A DNA stretch of 64,000 nucleotides from Phyto melanocephala (taxonomy: Eukaryota > Arthropoda > Insecta > Diptera > Rhinophoridae), in assembly GCA_941918925.1 (NCBI GenBank), contig OW799236.1, forward strand, positions 103,680,562 through 103,744,561. The letters run 5' to 3'. The first letter of the stretch is position 1. Each line of letters opens with the position of its first letter. The notes under the pieces are model-generated. The model saw nothing but the letters and a program-made list of their open reading frames with translations, was not told the origin of the DNA and did no database searches. This document shows positions 34,740-46,378 of this stretch, in pieces. The position numbers and the translations under genes were made by a program.

Positions 34740-36579
34740 ACAAGTAAGAGCACTACATTTGGCTGTGCCGAATCTTTTATACCCACCACCAATTTTATGT
34801 ACATTTAAAGCACAATGTTTATTATTTTGTTAATCGCTAGGAATAATCTCTTTATAATAAAATATGTATCACTTTCTTTGTAGAGGGTGGTTAAATTTTA
34901 AGGGCCCATGTTGAAGGTGAACTACACCTAGTCTTTGAATTTGTTTTCTGCATTACACTTGACATTTCTCAATCTCAAACTTACTCAATTTGATCCGTGG
35001 AAAGAGCAACGCTTTAAAGTTAGTCAGGTTTTTTTTATAAAAATGGGTGTTCAAGTCAAAATGAATTTTGTGCATAATTCTTTTGATCAACATAATCGTT
35101 CAAATTCGTCCACAATGGGAAAATTGTAAAAATATTTAAATTTCTGCAAAACAGGTCTGTATAAAATGTTAGAAAATCTGTGAATGCCTTCCTAGTTCGT
35201 TAAATCGGAACCATTGCAGTTTTTTGCAATAGTGTGGCAAAAGAGAAGTCAACCTCGACTCATCATCATGCCCAACAATTGAGCATCAACATTGTCATTG
35301 AAAATCTTGACCATCAGATAGAGGAGTGGCGCCAAGGATGGGGTGGGGGGCATTTGGCCGATATTTTGTTAAATACATAATTGAACCATACAAATATTAT
35401 CATTATACAAAGAAATGATAATAAATTCAACATCGGCCCTTAAAATTTAACCACCCTTCAATATGCTACTAAAATGCTTTTGTAAATGAAGTCTTTCAAT
35501 GAAAGTGGGCGTTAAAGTAGGCGTGTCAATAAAGTTTCTGCTAATAAATACAACTTAGATATTTCAATATAGTCCTTTATTTTGCGAAAAACTTTGTCAA
35601 TAGAGAAATTACATGAATTTAAGATAAACCGTTATATGGGAGGTAGGCGTTAAAGTGGCCGTATCACCTAACCTTTTTGGCACAACAATTACATTGATTA
35701 GAAGGATACATGTAGCAAATTTCTTCATCATGCCTCTTATTTTGTCGGGTTTATGAGCTTTTAAATTTCATTAACGGTAGATAACGTGAAAAATGGGCGT
35801 TATAGTAGGCGTGTCAAAGTTATTTTTGCGAATGAGTACAACTTAGGTGTTTCAATGTGGTCCTTTGTCATTCCAAAATCTTTATTAATAGAGAAATTAT
35901 ATGAATTTAAGCTAAAACGTTATATGGGAGGTGGGCGTAAAAGTGGGCGTGGCACATTGATTGATTGTTACAAAAAAGCGTCTCACCAAAAAGCAAAGTG
36001 TGCAAAATTTCAGAGTCGCACATACAATTTTGTTGCATTTATGACGTTTTAGTTTTTAAATATACCGAAAAATACACTGTGCGGTATAAATTTTCGTACA
36101 TTTTGATCGATAACTCCTTTCCTAATGCATAGATTTAGATAATTTTCAAGGAAAAATATTTCTTTTACTTAGGAAATATATATTCGAAGTTTCAGGAGTC
36201 TACGTTGATGCGTTTGGACACAAATCCATTTTATTCGATGTTCGGAGGACACGGTTTTTTCGACCTACTCTTGCTTTTCGAGTTATAACTCTTTTCCTAA
36301 TATTCCGATTTAGCCGATTTAGTTTCAATACCAAACAAACCTTATCTATAAGAAAGATTCTGGCAAAACTTGAGCCCCCTAGCTTTTTCGGTGCGACCTC
36401 TATCGTGCTTTCAACAGACGGACAGACGGACAGACGGACGGACATAGCTCCGTCATCAAATCAAACCCTGATTCAGAATATATATACTTTATGGGGTCTA
36501 AAATGGATATTTCGATGTGTTACAAACGGAATGACAAAATGAATATACCCCCACCATTTTTTTGGTGGCGGGTATAAAA
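34740..36579 (+). mobile_element. composite Helentron-like repeat, copy 3
   Basis: Same ends as copies 1 and 2. It contains the deleted mariner (34883-35458), two tandem units (landmarks near 35518 and 35806) and the GGACAGAC tract at 36418-36445. About 1.84 kb, the same layout as copy 4. Confidence 0.78.
34883..35458 (+). mobile_element. internally deleted mariner inside composite copy 3
   Basis: The left TIR follows TA; the right TIR is present but its outer TA is lost in a small deletion (CCACCCTTCAATATG). Confidence 0.75.
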
Positions 36580-37476
36580 AGCATTCATCATCTGTAAGAT
36601 TATTTTTTTAATTCTTAGTATGGGTGTGAGTATGCTTGCGAAAACAGTATGCATAATTATCAAAAGTTTAGATACAATAACCACATTTAGATACGATTTC
36701 ATGGCCTTGTAAACATTTGTGGTAAAATTGGTGTTGATTAGATTAATGAATATAAAACCATGGTCACTTTAGTGGTATCTATACATTTCAATTGTAAGTA
36801 ATACTATTGTATGTGTATGAGTGTATATGACAATATATGTATGTTCGTTTAAATCATTATTTTATACACACTTGTATATCTTATACTATATATATTATAT
36901 TACGCAAAAAGTATGCTTTGCCTTTAATATTTGGGAAGTAAAAAAGTGAAGACTGCAAGGAGTTAATTGGAAAAAATTTAATGTAGACTAAAATGGTAAC
37001 TGACAAAACTGTCAAAAATTTGCATAGAGAAAAAGTTTTACACCTTTTAAGATTTATTATTTTGTTTAATCAGAAGTATAATAAATAGAATAATAATTCA
37101 GCTAAATATTCAACAATAGGTCTTAAATTGATAACGGTCGAGGACTTTAGATACTATAATTACGCAAAAAATCATTAACTTTTTTCAAACGCTAAGAAAT
37201 AGTAAAGAGGCTCTTTTTAATTCATTAATTTTTTGTAATTTGGCATTTTTTTTCATAAAACTCTTAGCTTGTCGTGATTTTAGTTTGATTTTTGTCCAGA
37301 CAAATTTTTGTTAAGACAAATATTATCGGAATATTAATAGCAAATTAATGACAAATTTGGCAAGTTCTCTCGTAAGGCTGCCCTGCTGACTCCACTTTCT
37401 ACCAGAGCTAGCTATATATATGCTTGGTTTCTGCACGCTGTGATTAATTTAACAAAGTCTACCAATTTCATTTAGA
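36580..37476. other. AT-rich non-coding stretch
   Basis: No feature identified. Confidence 0.45.
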
Positions 37477-38034
37477 AATCTTATTTTGACAAGAAAGAGA
37501 AAGTTTGTTTAGTTAACAATATACTTTCGTAAAATTTTTGATTCAATCTCCAGATGTCATGATAATATCTTGAATTTATAAGAATGAATCAACCTCCTCC
37601 AGAATATTTTCTTTTGAAAATTTTAATGGCGGTGCACTTAGTTAGCAATTTGAAATACAAAACACCACCTTTAAGAATCTTTGACTGTGTATGTATTCTT
37701 GTTAATCTTCCTGAACTCAATTGGCTCAAAAACTACAAGACGGATTTTGAAACAACTATGACTGTTCTGCGGGATCCACTTAAAAGCAGACCCTGCAATA
37801 TAAGTGCTTGGTTTTCATATTGTGTGGAATACCAAGTACAGTTTTCGCCTTTGTATTTAAGTGGTGATTGTGATCTGAATCAATTAGAGGCATAATTTTC
37901 CGTTAAGAAAAAGTAAAGTACGTTTAACAGCTCAGTTTAACAATCTTATTCTAAGAAGAGGAGAGAAAGTTTGTTCAGTTGACAATTAACTGCTGTGAAT
38001 TTTTTTTCTAATCGCCAGATACAGTGATATTATC
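37477..38034 (+). repeat. pair of diverged direct repeats around a short ORF
   Basis: Segments 37477-37571 and 37942-38034 align over about 95 bp (AATCTTATTnT..., GAGAAAGTTTGTTnAGTT, CCAGAT...TGATAnTATCT). Between them is a 103-codon plus-strand ORF (37584-37895, starting MNQPPPEYFLLKILMAVHLV). I do not recognise it. The arrangement could be an old duplication or the ends of an unknown element. Confidence 0.45.
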
Positions 38035-38039
38035 TAAAA

Positions 38040-39560
38040 GGTAAAATTATGTATTAGCTTCTTTACGCTCTAATTCATAAACATTAAAACCGCTTTATAA
38101 AAGGTCTACAAATCAAATTTCCATAGAAGAGTAGTTTTATACACCCCTAATATACATTGTAAAAAAAATTTTCTGTACGAGAAGTATTTTTTTTAAATTT
38201 TGCTAATGGTGTATCGAATTATTGATCTACAATACCAAACAACATATTTTATAAACTTTGTTTGATGATGAATTTTGATGCAATTTAGCACATGGTAATT
38301 TTTTATTTTATTTTAAAAAAGTAATAGAGGAAGATTAATAGAACAAATTGAACTGGTAACGAAATTTAAATTTATTTCAAACCTTAGAGCACGGAGTAAA
38401 GCTTATAACGTAAAGAACAGAGAGGGGTTACTAAATCACCACTTATAAAAGGGGGTTTGTTTAGTTTTGTTTAACATTTTAAATACAAATATTACAAGGA
38501 CTTTTACTAAAGCACAGACCTTAAAAAATTTATTTTTAGCTAACTATTATCCGGGATTAACCAAAAAAACTTTTTCCATGGTGAGGTTTTAAGTTTCAGT
38601 TAAGAGTTCTTCTATCTCCACCATATTCAAAACATCTTTAATGATCAACGTATAGTTTGTCTGGCACGTGAGTATTTATATGTCAGTTTATCGCTGTTGT
38701 ATACTGCTAACTTTGTTTGATTATACTCCATAATCATATTTGGTTTTTAATAAACTTTGAAACAGAATTCGCAGAAGATTCACCATTGGATACCTTTTCG
38801 AACTATATAATAGAAGTGTAAAGGAGTGTGTAAAATATCTTTTTAAAAATTACTTAACTCGCCACATGCTTTAAATAACACTAAACACAAACAATCAAAT
38901 ATGTGAGCGTATTAAATTCAATGGGAATCTATTTAAGTGTTGTGCTATTTTTGTTACTGTATGAAATAGTGTAGTTGGCATATGAGAGATAGGAGTTTTG
39001 TGGTATATAATCTCTTTGACCTTGTAAACCATCAATCTAAACTACAAAATTTATAAAACAAAAATGAAAACTTTTCTTTCTATTTTATTATCATTTTTTC
39101 TCTTTTGTGTAGAGCTTTAAATATATCAATATTTTGTCATAAAAGCTTAGCACTCACAAGATGAGGTCATACGAGTGTAAATAGATATTGTAAAAGACTA
39201 GATTTGATATAAATTATAGACATATAAAAGGGTTTTTAATTAAAGAATTAAAATTAAGAAATTAATTGCAAAAAATCAAACTGCTTTCAAAATACGGGAA
39301 GAAAATACTATATATATTTGAAATCAATGTAACAAATAAAAAAAAACTTTTTATATCTTTTTTTACTGTATAAAAATTCCCTGTAAAGTACTACTCGTAA
39401 AAACTAGAAATCTTTTTGTGCATACACCAGTACTCAATACACACACATAAGCCAGAAACTATACAAGCACTTACGGTTTGTGTTTGTGTTTTTTATACCA
39501 TCTTTATAAAAATAAAACTGCATTTTCTTTGTTTTTGTAGCAAGTGTATTGTTTGTTGGT
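38040..39560. other. AT-rich non-coding stretch
   Basis: No feature identified. Confidence 0.45.
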
Positions 39561-39681
39561 TTTTATACATACTTTTGGTGATAAATGATGTTTGAAACTC
39601 CAACAAAAGTATTGAAGTATCTTTTGGCTCGTTTTATGTATTTTTTCTCCCTTAACCAACAACTACTTATGTTAACTGCAG

Positions 39682-39747
39682 TTTACAATGGGTATGCCAA
39701 CTCGTCATCAGCACAAGAAATGACAAATGGCTTTGGAAGTAATCCTA
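39682..39747 (+). CDS. candidate 66-nt host cassette exon
   Basis: A pyrimidine-containing tract with a plausible branch site and AG at 39680-39681 (CTTATGTTAACTGCAG) precedes it, and GTAAAA follows at 39748. The 66 nt between equal 22 codons, so inclusion or skipping would keep the frame. In the one open frame it reads YNGYANSSSAQEMTNGFGSN and a final Pro. The codon choice and residue mix (Ser, Asn, Gly, Gln) look like a disordered linker of a fly protein, not like random AT-rich sequence. It lies inside a larger open stretch (39585-39842). I cannot name the host gene. A chance open window remains possible. Confidence 0.3.
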
Positions 39748-39842
39748 GTAAAAATCAACATTTAAGAAGTGAAAATAAAGTTAAATATATTTATTTATGG
39801 AATGTGTTGTTGCGGTATAAGTACAAAGAAAAAAAAAATTAA

Positions 39843-40671
39843 CAACAAAATTAAAGTTATATAAAAAATAAATATTCTTTAATATTCTGACTAATCAGTT
39901 ATAAATCAGCAGAACAGTACTAAATCATTATTTATATAAGTGTCTCTGTTTTTATTTTCGTTTGCTTCCATTTCCTTGGAAATAACAACATCAGTTGCCA
40001 CTAAGGCGTATGATTAATAATAATTATTATTGTTATGTGCATGAAATAATGATGGGTCCGTAGAAAAAAAAATAAATAAAAAACTATAAATGGTTATGAC
40101 CAGGCAATGAATTTAATATCCAAATAATTTTTTTTATTTATTTATTATTATTTGTTTTTCTTTTAAGAGAGATAAGTGTTAGTCAGCTTAATATTTTTTA
40201 TACGAACATATATAACGCTATTTAAAATTTATAATAAATATAGGTATGCCAGTGAACATTTAATTTTGGCACTTAAATGCTCATTACTCTTCCGATTAAT
40301 TTTTTGATTCCCAGCTGATTCATTTTCCCTAAAGAATTTAGGTGTAAATAGGTACTATTTCGTAAACGTGACTTTATGTTGCGGACGACCCTTAAAAGCA
40401 TTTTAATTTCTACTCCGTTTTTACAAGCAGTGTTGTCAACAATATTTTAAAAGTAAATTCTTTATTGTGTTTTTTACTTTTAAATAAGCTTCTAAATTAT
40501 TAATGTTGCTCAAAGAGAAAAATAGAAAATTAAAATTTTAATATATTACAACTCAGTCCTAAAAATTCAAACCGCTTTAAAATTATATAAATAATTTAAA
40601 AACGATTTTTAAACATTATAACATTTGTAATATTTTTACCAGTAGCAATTGATTAAAAAAATTGTTTCTGG

Positions 40672-40706
<35 letters not shown>

Positions 40707-40929
40707 TTACATGACAAAATTAAATGTGCAGTAATAACAGGTCAGCAAAAAATATTGCCGCAGTTTGTGAAAGTATGCTGAAGAACTGATTGTGTTTATT
40801 CTTTGTGCTCACGGACTCACATACATTTGGCGTACAGAAACTTAACACGACAAAGAGCCTAGTGAAGATTGTGAACTGTTACTTTTCGAAAAAGAGACTG
40901 ATCTACGCAACGGACGAAGGGTCATGGAT
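39843..40929. other. AT-rich non-coding stretch with a TA microsatellite
   Basis: (TA)n of about 14 units at 40676-40704; otherwise nothing identifiable. Confidence 0.5.
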
Positions 40930-41970
40930 GTATGATATCAGTTCAGGTGTTCCATAGGTGTTCTTGGTCCACTGCTATTAAATATCATGTATGACGGAGT
41001 CCTTAGAACACACCTACCAAGCTCGACACGAATAACCGGTTTCACAGATGACATAGTGATAGTAAGCGTATCGAATAATATCGTGGAATTAGAATCGGCT
41101 ATAAACGAGGTAATTGTTTGGATCCAGAGATAGCTAGATTCAGAACAGAAGACGCAAACAGTACTAATTACAAGTAGGAAAAAAGTGAAATTTATGGAGG
41201 TGAGGGCGGGAAGCCAGGAGATATGTTCTAAACCAACAATCAAATATCTTAGGATCATGATCAATAACAGACTGAAATTCAGATCACACATTCAATATGC
41301 GTGCGCGAAGTACACAGTGGTTCAAAGGAGTATGGCTAGAACACTATCTACTATTGGAGAACCAAGGAGTCCAAGGAGTAAGCTTTTGGCTACGGTTACC
41401 AAAACTCCAAATTTCTTTACGCAGCCACTATTTGGGCACAGGCTCTGAATATGAAGTATCAAAGAAGGAAAATGTCCTCGGTTCAAAAACTATCAGGCTC
41501 AGGATGATAAGTGCTTTTAGGACGTTATCGGACGAGGCGGATTGCGTTACAGCGGCAATGATTCCAATAGACATACAGGCAGCGAAGATCCAGAGAATAT
41601 ACAATAGGCGAACTACAGACAGCAAACGAGGAACATGTCGTATTCCAGTGCCCTAGATACATGGGGTGGAATTCATGTATGACGAATCCTACGGAGGATG
41701 TTTCAGAACGTGGAAAACTGAGAAGTCTCTAGTGGAGTGTACCTCCGGATAATTAAGGACCTAAAAAGGCTAGAAAGGCCCAGATGGTCCGAAGACAGAA
41801 GGCGTCAATTCCAACGGTCTCCGCTAAATAATACCTAGCGGCAGTCCCGTGGGGATGTCCGTTGATGATCGAGGGCGCACTACGGCGGATTGTACATGCT
41901 TGTGGCACGGACTACTAGAATCTATGAACATTTTACACCATCGGCTCGAAAGCAAAAAAAAAAAAAATAT
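40930..41970 (+). pseudogene. R1-like LINE relic: RT to C-terminal zinc knuckle
   Basis: Plus-strand remains of a non-LTR retrotransposon ORF2. The reverse transcriptase region reads GVPIGVLGPLLLNIMYDGV and then GFTDDIVIVS, the catalytic box (FADD in most relatives, here FTDD). ITSRKKVKF, IKYLRIMINNRLKF and ARTLSTIGEPR follow. In another frame come SAFRTLSDEADCVTAAMIPI and RIYNRR, then ANEEHVVFQCPRY, part of the C-terminal zinc cluster, and RIIKDLKRLERP near the end. A poly-A run at about 41954-41967 marks the 3' end. Stops and several frame changes show it is dead. The order and wording of the blocks fit the R1 clade. The upstream endonuclease and RT fingers are missing. Confidence 0.82.
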
Positions 41971-42091
41971 AAATTTGCTTCGAAAATAACATCTTTGAAA
42001 GATTTTACCTACACTACACAAAGATCACTCCTAATCAAAGGTGCAAGGGCTAGGCTGAATGAGAAAATTTGAAGCAAAATTTCATCAATAG

Positions 42092-42343
42092 TTGTTCTTA
42101 GTTAGCGAAATTTATTTTTGTCAATTCTTTTGTACAAGAAAAAATTTCAGTAGTGTAAACGGAGTACTTTCTGCCACTAAAATAGTAAAAAAAATTCAAA
42201 CAATACAGAAAAAATCCATTCGGCTAAGCCGAATTTTGTTAACTGAAATTGTTTATGATTATGATTATTTTAAAATTTTTAAAAATGTTTATTTAATGTT
42301 CGAACTTGAAAAATTTTTATATAAAAAAAAATTATGCTTGTGA
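42092..42343 (+). pseudogene. possible LINE fragment
   Basis: An 83-codon ORF with KKIQTIQKKSIRLSRILL, then KIFKNVYLMFELEKFLYK. The spacing resembles the stretch after the reverse transcriptase of some LINEs, where a Q-(K/R)-x-x-x-R motif is followed by an LF...L.iL..ly..e..f pattern. Weak evidence; chance is possible. Confidence 0.25.
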
Positions 42344-42349
42344 TTATTT

Positions 42350-43775
42350 CTCTACGTAATTTCATTTGATTGCTCTCGCATTTTATTCGATGTCTGCATG
42401 CACATTCGTTCTTTGCTTCAAATTTCCTACAGTATTTTAATAATAATTTCGTAGAAAAGTTATCAATAATAAAACGCTAAAAACGTACATAATTTTTAAT
42501 TCTTCTTTTTTCTTTTATGCCATTCCAGTGTTAAAGTTTGTTAAACTCAATTATATAAAAAACAAAATGTCAAAGTTGTTGATTATTTGTCAAACATTGT
42601 TACGTGTTTGCACTTTTAAAATAAGTTTTAGTTTTCATTTTTCTTTTTTGTTGTAAAAGATTATTCATTTTACATGTAACTAGCAGATTTTGTATGCAAA
42701 ATGAGTGATTTGGATAAAAACTTGTTCCTAAACTTTCTTGCACACTAACAATGACTTGTACACTTAAAATGCCACATTGATTTAGTGCTATTTTGTGTAA
42801 TAAAATTCTCGCACTTATTTTCAGCATTTTTAATTTACTGATCAGACATTAGAGTTATGAATTATAAATCTTATCTTGCAGTTTTGCGAAAGAAAGGAAA
42901 TTAAAAGGTCCTCCTTCCTTTAACTTTTACGATAGCAAATATAAAATTTATTTCATTGCTCTTCCGCTTTGAATTTCCTGCCAACGTAGTGTCTAGACTA
43001 CTAAAGTTCAATGACTCTATCAGTTTTGTTATTATATGGATTGCATATACATACATATCTTGTAAAAAACAAACATTCCTGCAAATTAGATATATGAGAT
43101 TTATTGTTAACTTATTCTTAGAATAAATATTATTTAAAGTTTTATAGCGTTTTTGCTAAATTAAAAATGTGAAATAATCAACGGTTGGCTGCGTTCACTT
43201 ATAGGAACTAACACGTGTAAAATGAAGCAACTAGTTGGATAGCATACAACTTCTTGTGATAAATCAAGCTGTTTATCCAAAACTTTAATGATTAGCTCAA
43301 TGTGCAATATCGTTCGTTGGTAATTAAATCAGTTAAGAACGGCTGCACAGATTTCATTAGTTTTTTTTTCAAATATTTTTTATAACTCAAAATAGGTTTT
43401 CAAGGATAAACAAATTTTCCTGGCCCACATTTAAGCCTATTTATTTTTAATTTATATAAAATAAGAGAACAGCTTGACCATTTCGTCCAATTTCTTTTAA
43501 TATTCGTATTTTAAGTTATATAAGATCTTGAACTGATATGAACTGGTAAATAACACTAGACGTGGCATCTAAATAAAATTAAAATAAAATAAAATTAAGA
43601 AAAAATAAAATACATAAAACAAAAATTTATTAATTAATTAGGATACTCTCTCATAGTTTTAAAAATTTTGTTTTATTTGTTGGTGGGATTAAAAAAATTA
43701 AATTAAAAAAACAATAAAATTTTTGGTTGGGCTTATTAAGAAGTTTCTGTATTTGTTACTTGTTTAATTTTAAAC
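42350..43775. other. AT-rich non-coding stretch
   Basis: No feature identified. Confidence 0.45.
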
Positions 43776-44367
43776 TAGAAAAGCCCAGTGCGCGTTGCTA
43801 CGCCCCTTATTGAATAAAAATGCATTCTGAATTTAATTGAATATCAAGTGCAAAAAGCTTAAAATTATAACTTTTTCTAATGGGCGTGGCACTGCCCACT
43901 TTTCTAATCACGAAACTGTATAGTCATGACAGCTCAATATGTGTGCATAGTTTTAGAAAATGATAACTTTTTTATGGGCGTGACACTGCCCACTTTTCTA
44001 TTCAAGAAATTGTATAGTCATAACAACTCAATATGTGTGCACAGTTTCAGAAAAATCGATCTAGTGCAAGTAGCTAAAAATTATTTCTTATGGGAGTGGT
44101 ACTGCCCACTTTTCTAATCACGAAATTGTATAATTATTAGAGTTAAATATGTGTGTGCAAAGTTTCAGAAAAAGCGGTCAAGTGCAAGTAACTAAAAATG
44201 ATAACTAATTTTTTATGGGCGTCACACCACCCGCTTTTTACCACCCATAAACTCTCCCTGGAATGTGTACAACAACTTGCTAAAGTTTGGGTCCGATCGG
44301 TTTTACAGTTTCGGAATCTATAGCTAACACACACACACACAGATTTTCACTTTAATATATATAGATT
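43776..44367 (+). mobile_element. non-autonomous repeat with internal 94-125 bp tandem units
   Basis: Starts CTAGAAAAGCCCAGTGCGCG and ends with (CA)n, then TTTTCACTTTAATATATATA and GATT. Three imperfect units start at 43882, 43976 and 44092, each beginning GGG(C/A)GTGnnACTGCCCACTTTTCTA, and a fourth partial unit starts at 44217. The sequence before the tail (TTTGGGTCCGATCGG, TTTCGGAATCTATAGC) resembles 3' tails of dispersed RTE-like or related insect repeats, which is an inference from memory of such tails. No ORF of its own. Confidence 0.6.
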
Positions 44368-44369
44368 CG

Positions 44370-45680
44370 CAAATTTTAAACAAAGCGCGTAATAGTTTTA
44401 ATTTAATTTTTATAAATTTTAAATAGATATACCAGCTTAAACCCAATAACTAATAATACAAAAATCTTTGAAAATACATATTATTAGTTATCTGGAAAAT
44501 TATGACGTCTATAATTTTATAACTTTGTGTGTTTTACTTTTATTTAAGCCTTGTATCATAGACAAAATCGATGCGATCGGAGCAGAGGCATAGATAAAAC
44601 TCATTAGTTATATGATTTTTTCTAAGAAACATAATAGTTAGAATATTCAATGCTAGTATTGGACATTTTAGTAAAAAATTTTTCTCTTTCCAATAATTAT
44701 ACCAAATAAAATAAGGGATATGGCTCCTACCATACAAGGAAAATATATTTTGTTTCAAAACTGCAGAAATATAATTTAAATACTGTGTAATTGGCTACAA
44801 TATTAGTTTCTTTTTTCGGTCGTAAAATGGATCAAAGTAAAGGACGTGGTGAACCATATTTGATATCATTTGTGAAAAACTTTAATCCTTATTTGACTTT
44901 AACTTATTGCGAGCTAATTTTGATAACATTTTTAAATTTAAATAGAACCAAAATGTTTAAGGATCAAAGAAAGAGAAGTATTACCCTCATTCGAATAAAA
45001 TTGTATTTATAAAAATTTTGGCAAACTTAATAAATAGTGGCAGGTAATATTAAAATCTATCCCCTATTGAATATACTGCAAAAAATTTATTTGGCCAGCA
45101 AAGCGTTACGGGTTTTGCTAGAGATATGATGTTATAAATATGAGCATTAAACACAGCCCCTAAGTATTCAATAACTAGAACACCAACAAACGAAATCAGT
45201 ATTATAAAATGTAAATCCAAAACTACACCAATTTAAGTGCCTGTTAAGAACTAATCAAGAATAGTTTGGTGATTTGAGCAAACCTCTTAACGGATTGTTG
45301 TCAAAATTACTGCAAGGAAAAATCTGAAAAATTTAAAGGAAAAAATTTATGCAAAAATATATAAAAATAAATTAAAATTCCGAAAATTTTGCACAATATA
45401 TTCAAAGAATACAAAAAATATAGTAAAATAATTTAAAACAAGTAAACGGGCTACATAAGGTCTTGCCAAATATTATATATCATTCAACAATACATTTGTA
45501 TTAAAAAATTGTTATTGAGTTAAATTTTTTTGCATTAGGTATTTAGTGATAAAAACAAAAAAAAAAACAAATTATTATTGAAAGATGTATTACAATAAAT
45601 GAGTGTATGTAAATGTTTATGGTCTGGAGATGTATTCAGTTAATGCCACTTGACATACAGCCAGCAAAATATTAGCTGTT
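44370..45680. other. AT-rich non-coding stretch
   Basis: No gene or repeat identified; the 72-73 codon ORFs at 44540-44758 (-) and 44791-45012 (+) lack motifs. Confidence 0.45.
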
Positions 45681-45689
45681 TTAACCGAG

Positions 45690-45980
45690 TTATTAAGTAG
45701 CAATTTTATCTCACTTCGTGGTTATGTTAATTGGTGGCGGACAATTACCATGTAATTTGACACCGTTCGACTTCTCTCTTAGGGGATGACTGAAAGAAAA
45801 AGTGTACGTCTCTTTATATTTACTTCATATTACGATAAATTCCTTATTTGCTGTCACTACTATGTAATCTTATACAGCCTTTCAATGCTTGCCACAGCTA
45901 AAGATATCGTGATATATTAATATTCGCAATAACAAAACTCCATTAATAATGTCACACCTAACACATAAAATATTTTTATC
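45690..45980 (+). mobile_element. mariner-like transposase fragment
   Basis: Plus-strand blocks FISLRGYVNWW, then after a one-base frame change CNLTPFDFSLRG-stop-LKEKVYVS. They correspond to the NWPPRSCDLTPLDFFLWG...KVY segment of mariner-type transposases. A SHLTHKIF stretch right before the BEL/Pao element may be the GGHLxDIIF C-terminus. The BEL/Pao element landed at the end of this relic. Confidence 0.6.
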
Positions 45981-46342
45981 TGTTTGTTGTTGTGTGTTTG
46001 TGGGTCTGGTTCTTTTGTTTTTGTATAAATAAAACTCTTTTTATTTATTTTAATTTTAGTTTTAATTAAATCTTATTTAGTTTTATTTTATTCACTTTTT
46101 GGTTGTTTTACAATTAGGTTTTATTAATAATTTATACGTTTATAATTTTGTCACTAATTTTGTTACTTGTGTTCACTTTGTTCTCTATATTTGATGTTTT
46201 TGTTATTCACTTGTGCACTGTTTTATGTTGATTGTTAGAGTTTTAAAATATTACTGCCGCTGCGTAGCGGTTAACAAAAATTGATAGGCAAAAATTAAGG
46301 AATTTAACAGTGGCAAACAAAAGTGAACAAGGATTGTGAACA
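45981..46342 (-). repeat. 3' LTR of the BEL/Pao element
   Basis: 362 bp, identical by eye to 52223-52584; flanked on the outside by the TTATC target duplication. Confidence 0.95.
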
Positions 46343-46356
46343 TTCCGGCCCCCATG
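46343..46356 (-). promoter_or_regulatory. polypurine tract
   Basis: ATGGGGGCCGGAA on the element strand directly before the 3' LTR, the usual plus-strand DNA primer site (interrupted by CC). Confidence 0.7.
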
Positions 46357-46378
46357 AGTCGGTGTAAATTGGTGCAGC

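Noticed and set aside
40676..40704. Origin or promoter at the TA run
   Set aside because: A plain (TA)n microsatellite; nothing around it suggests a regulatory role.
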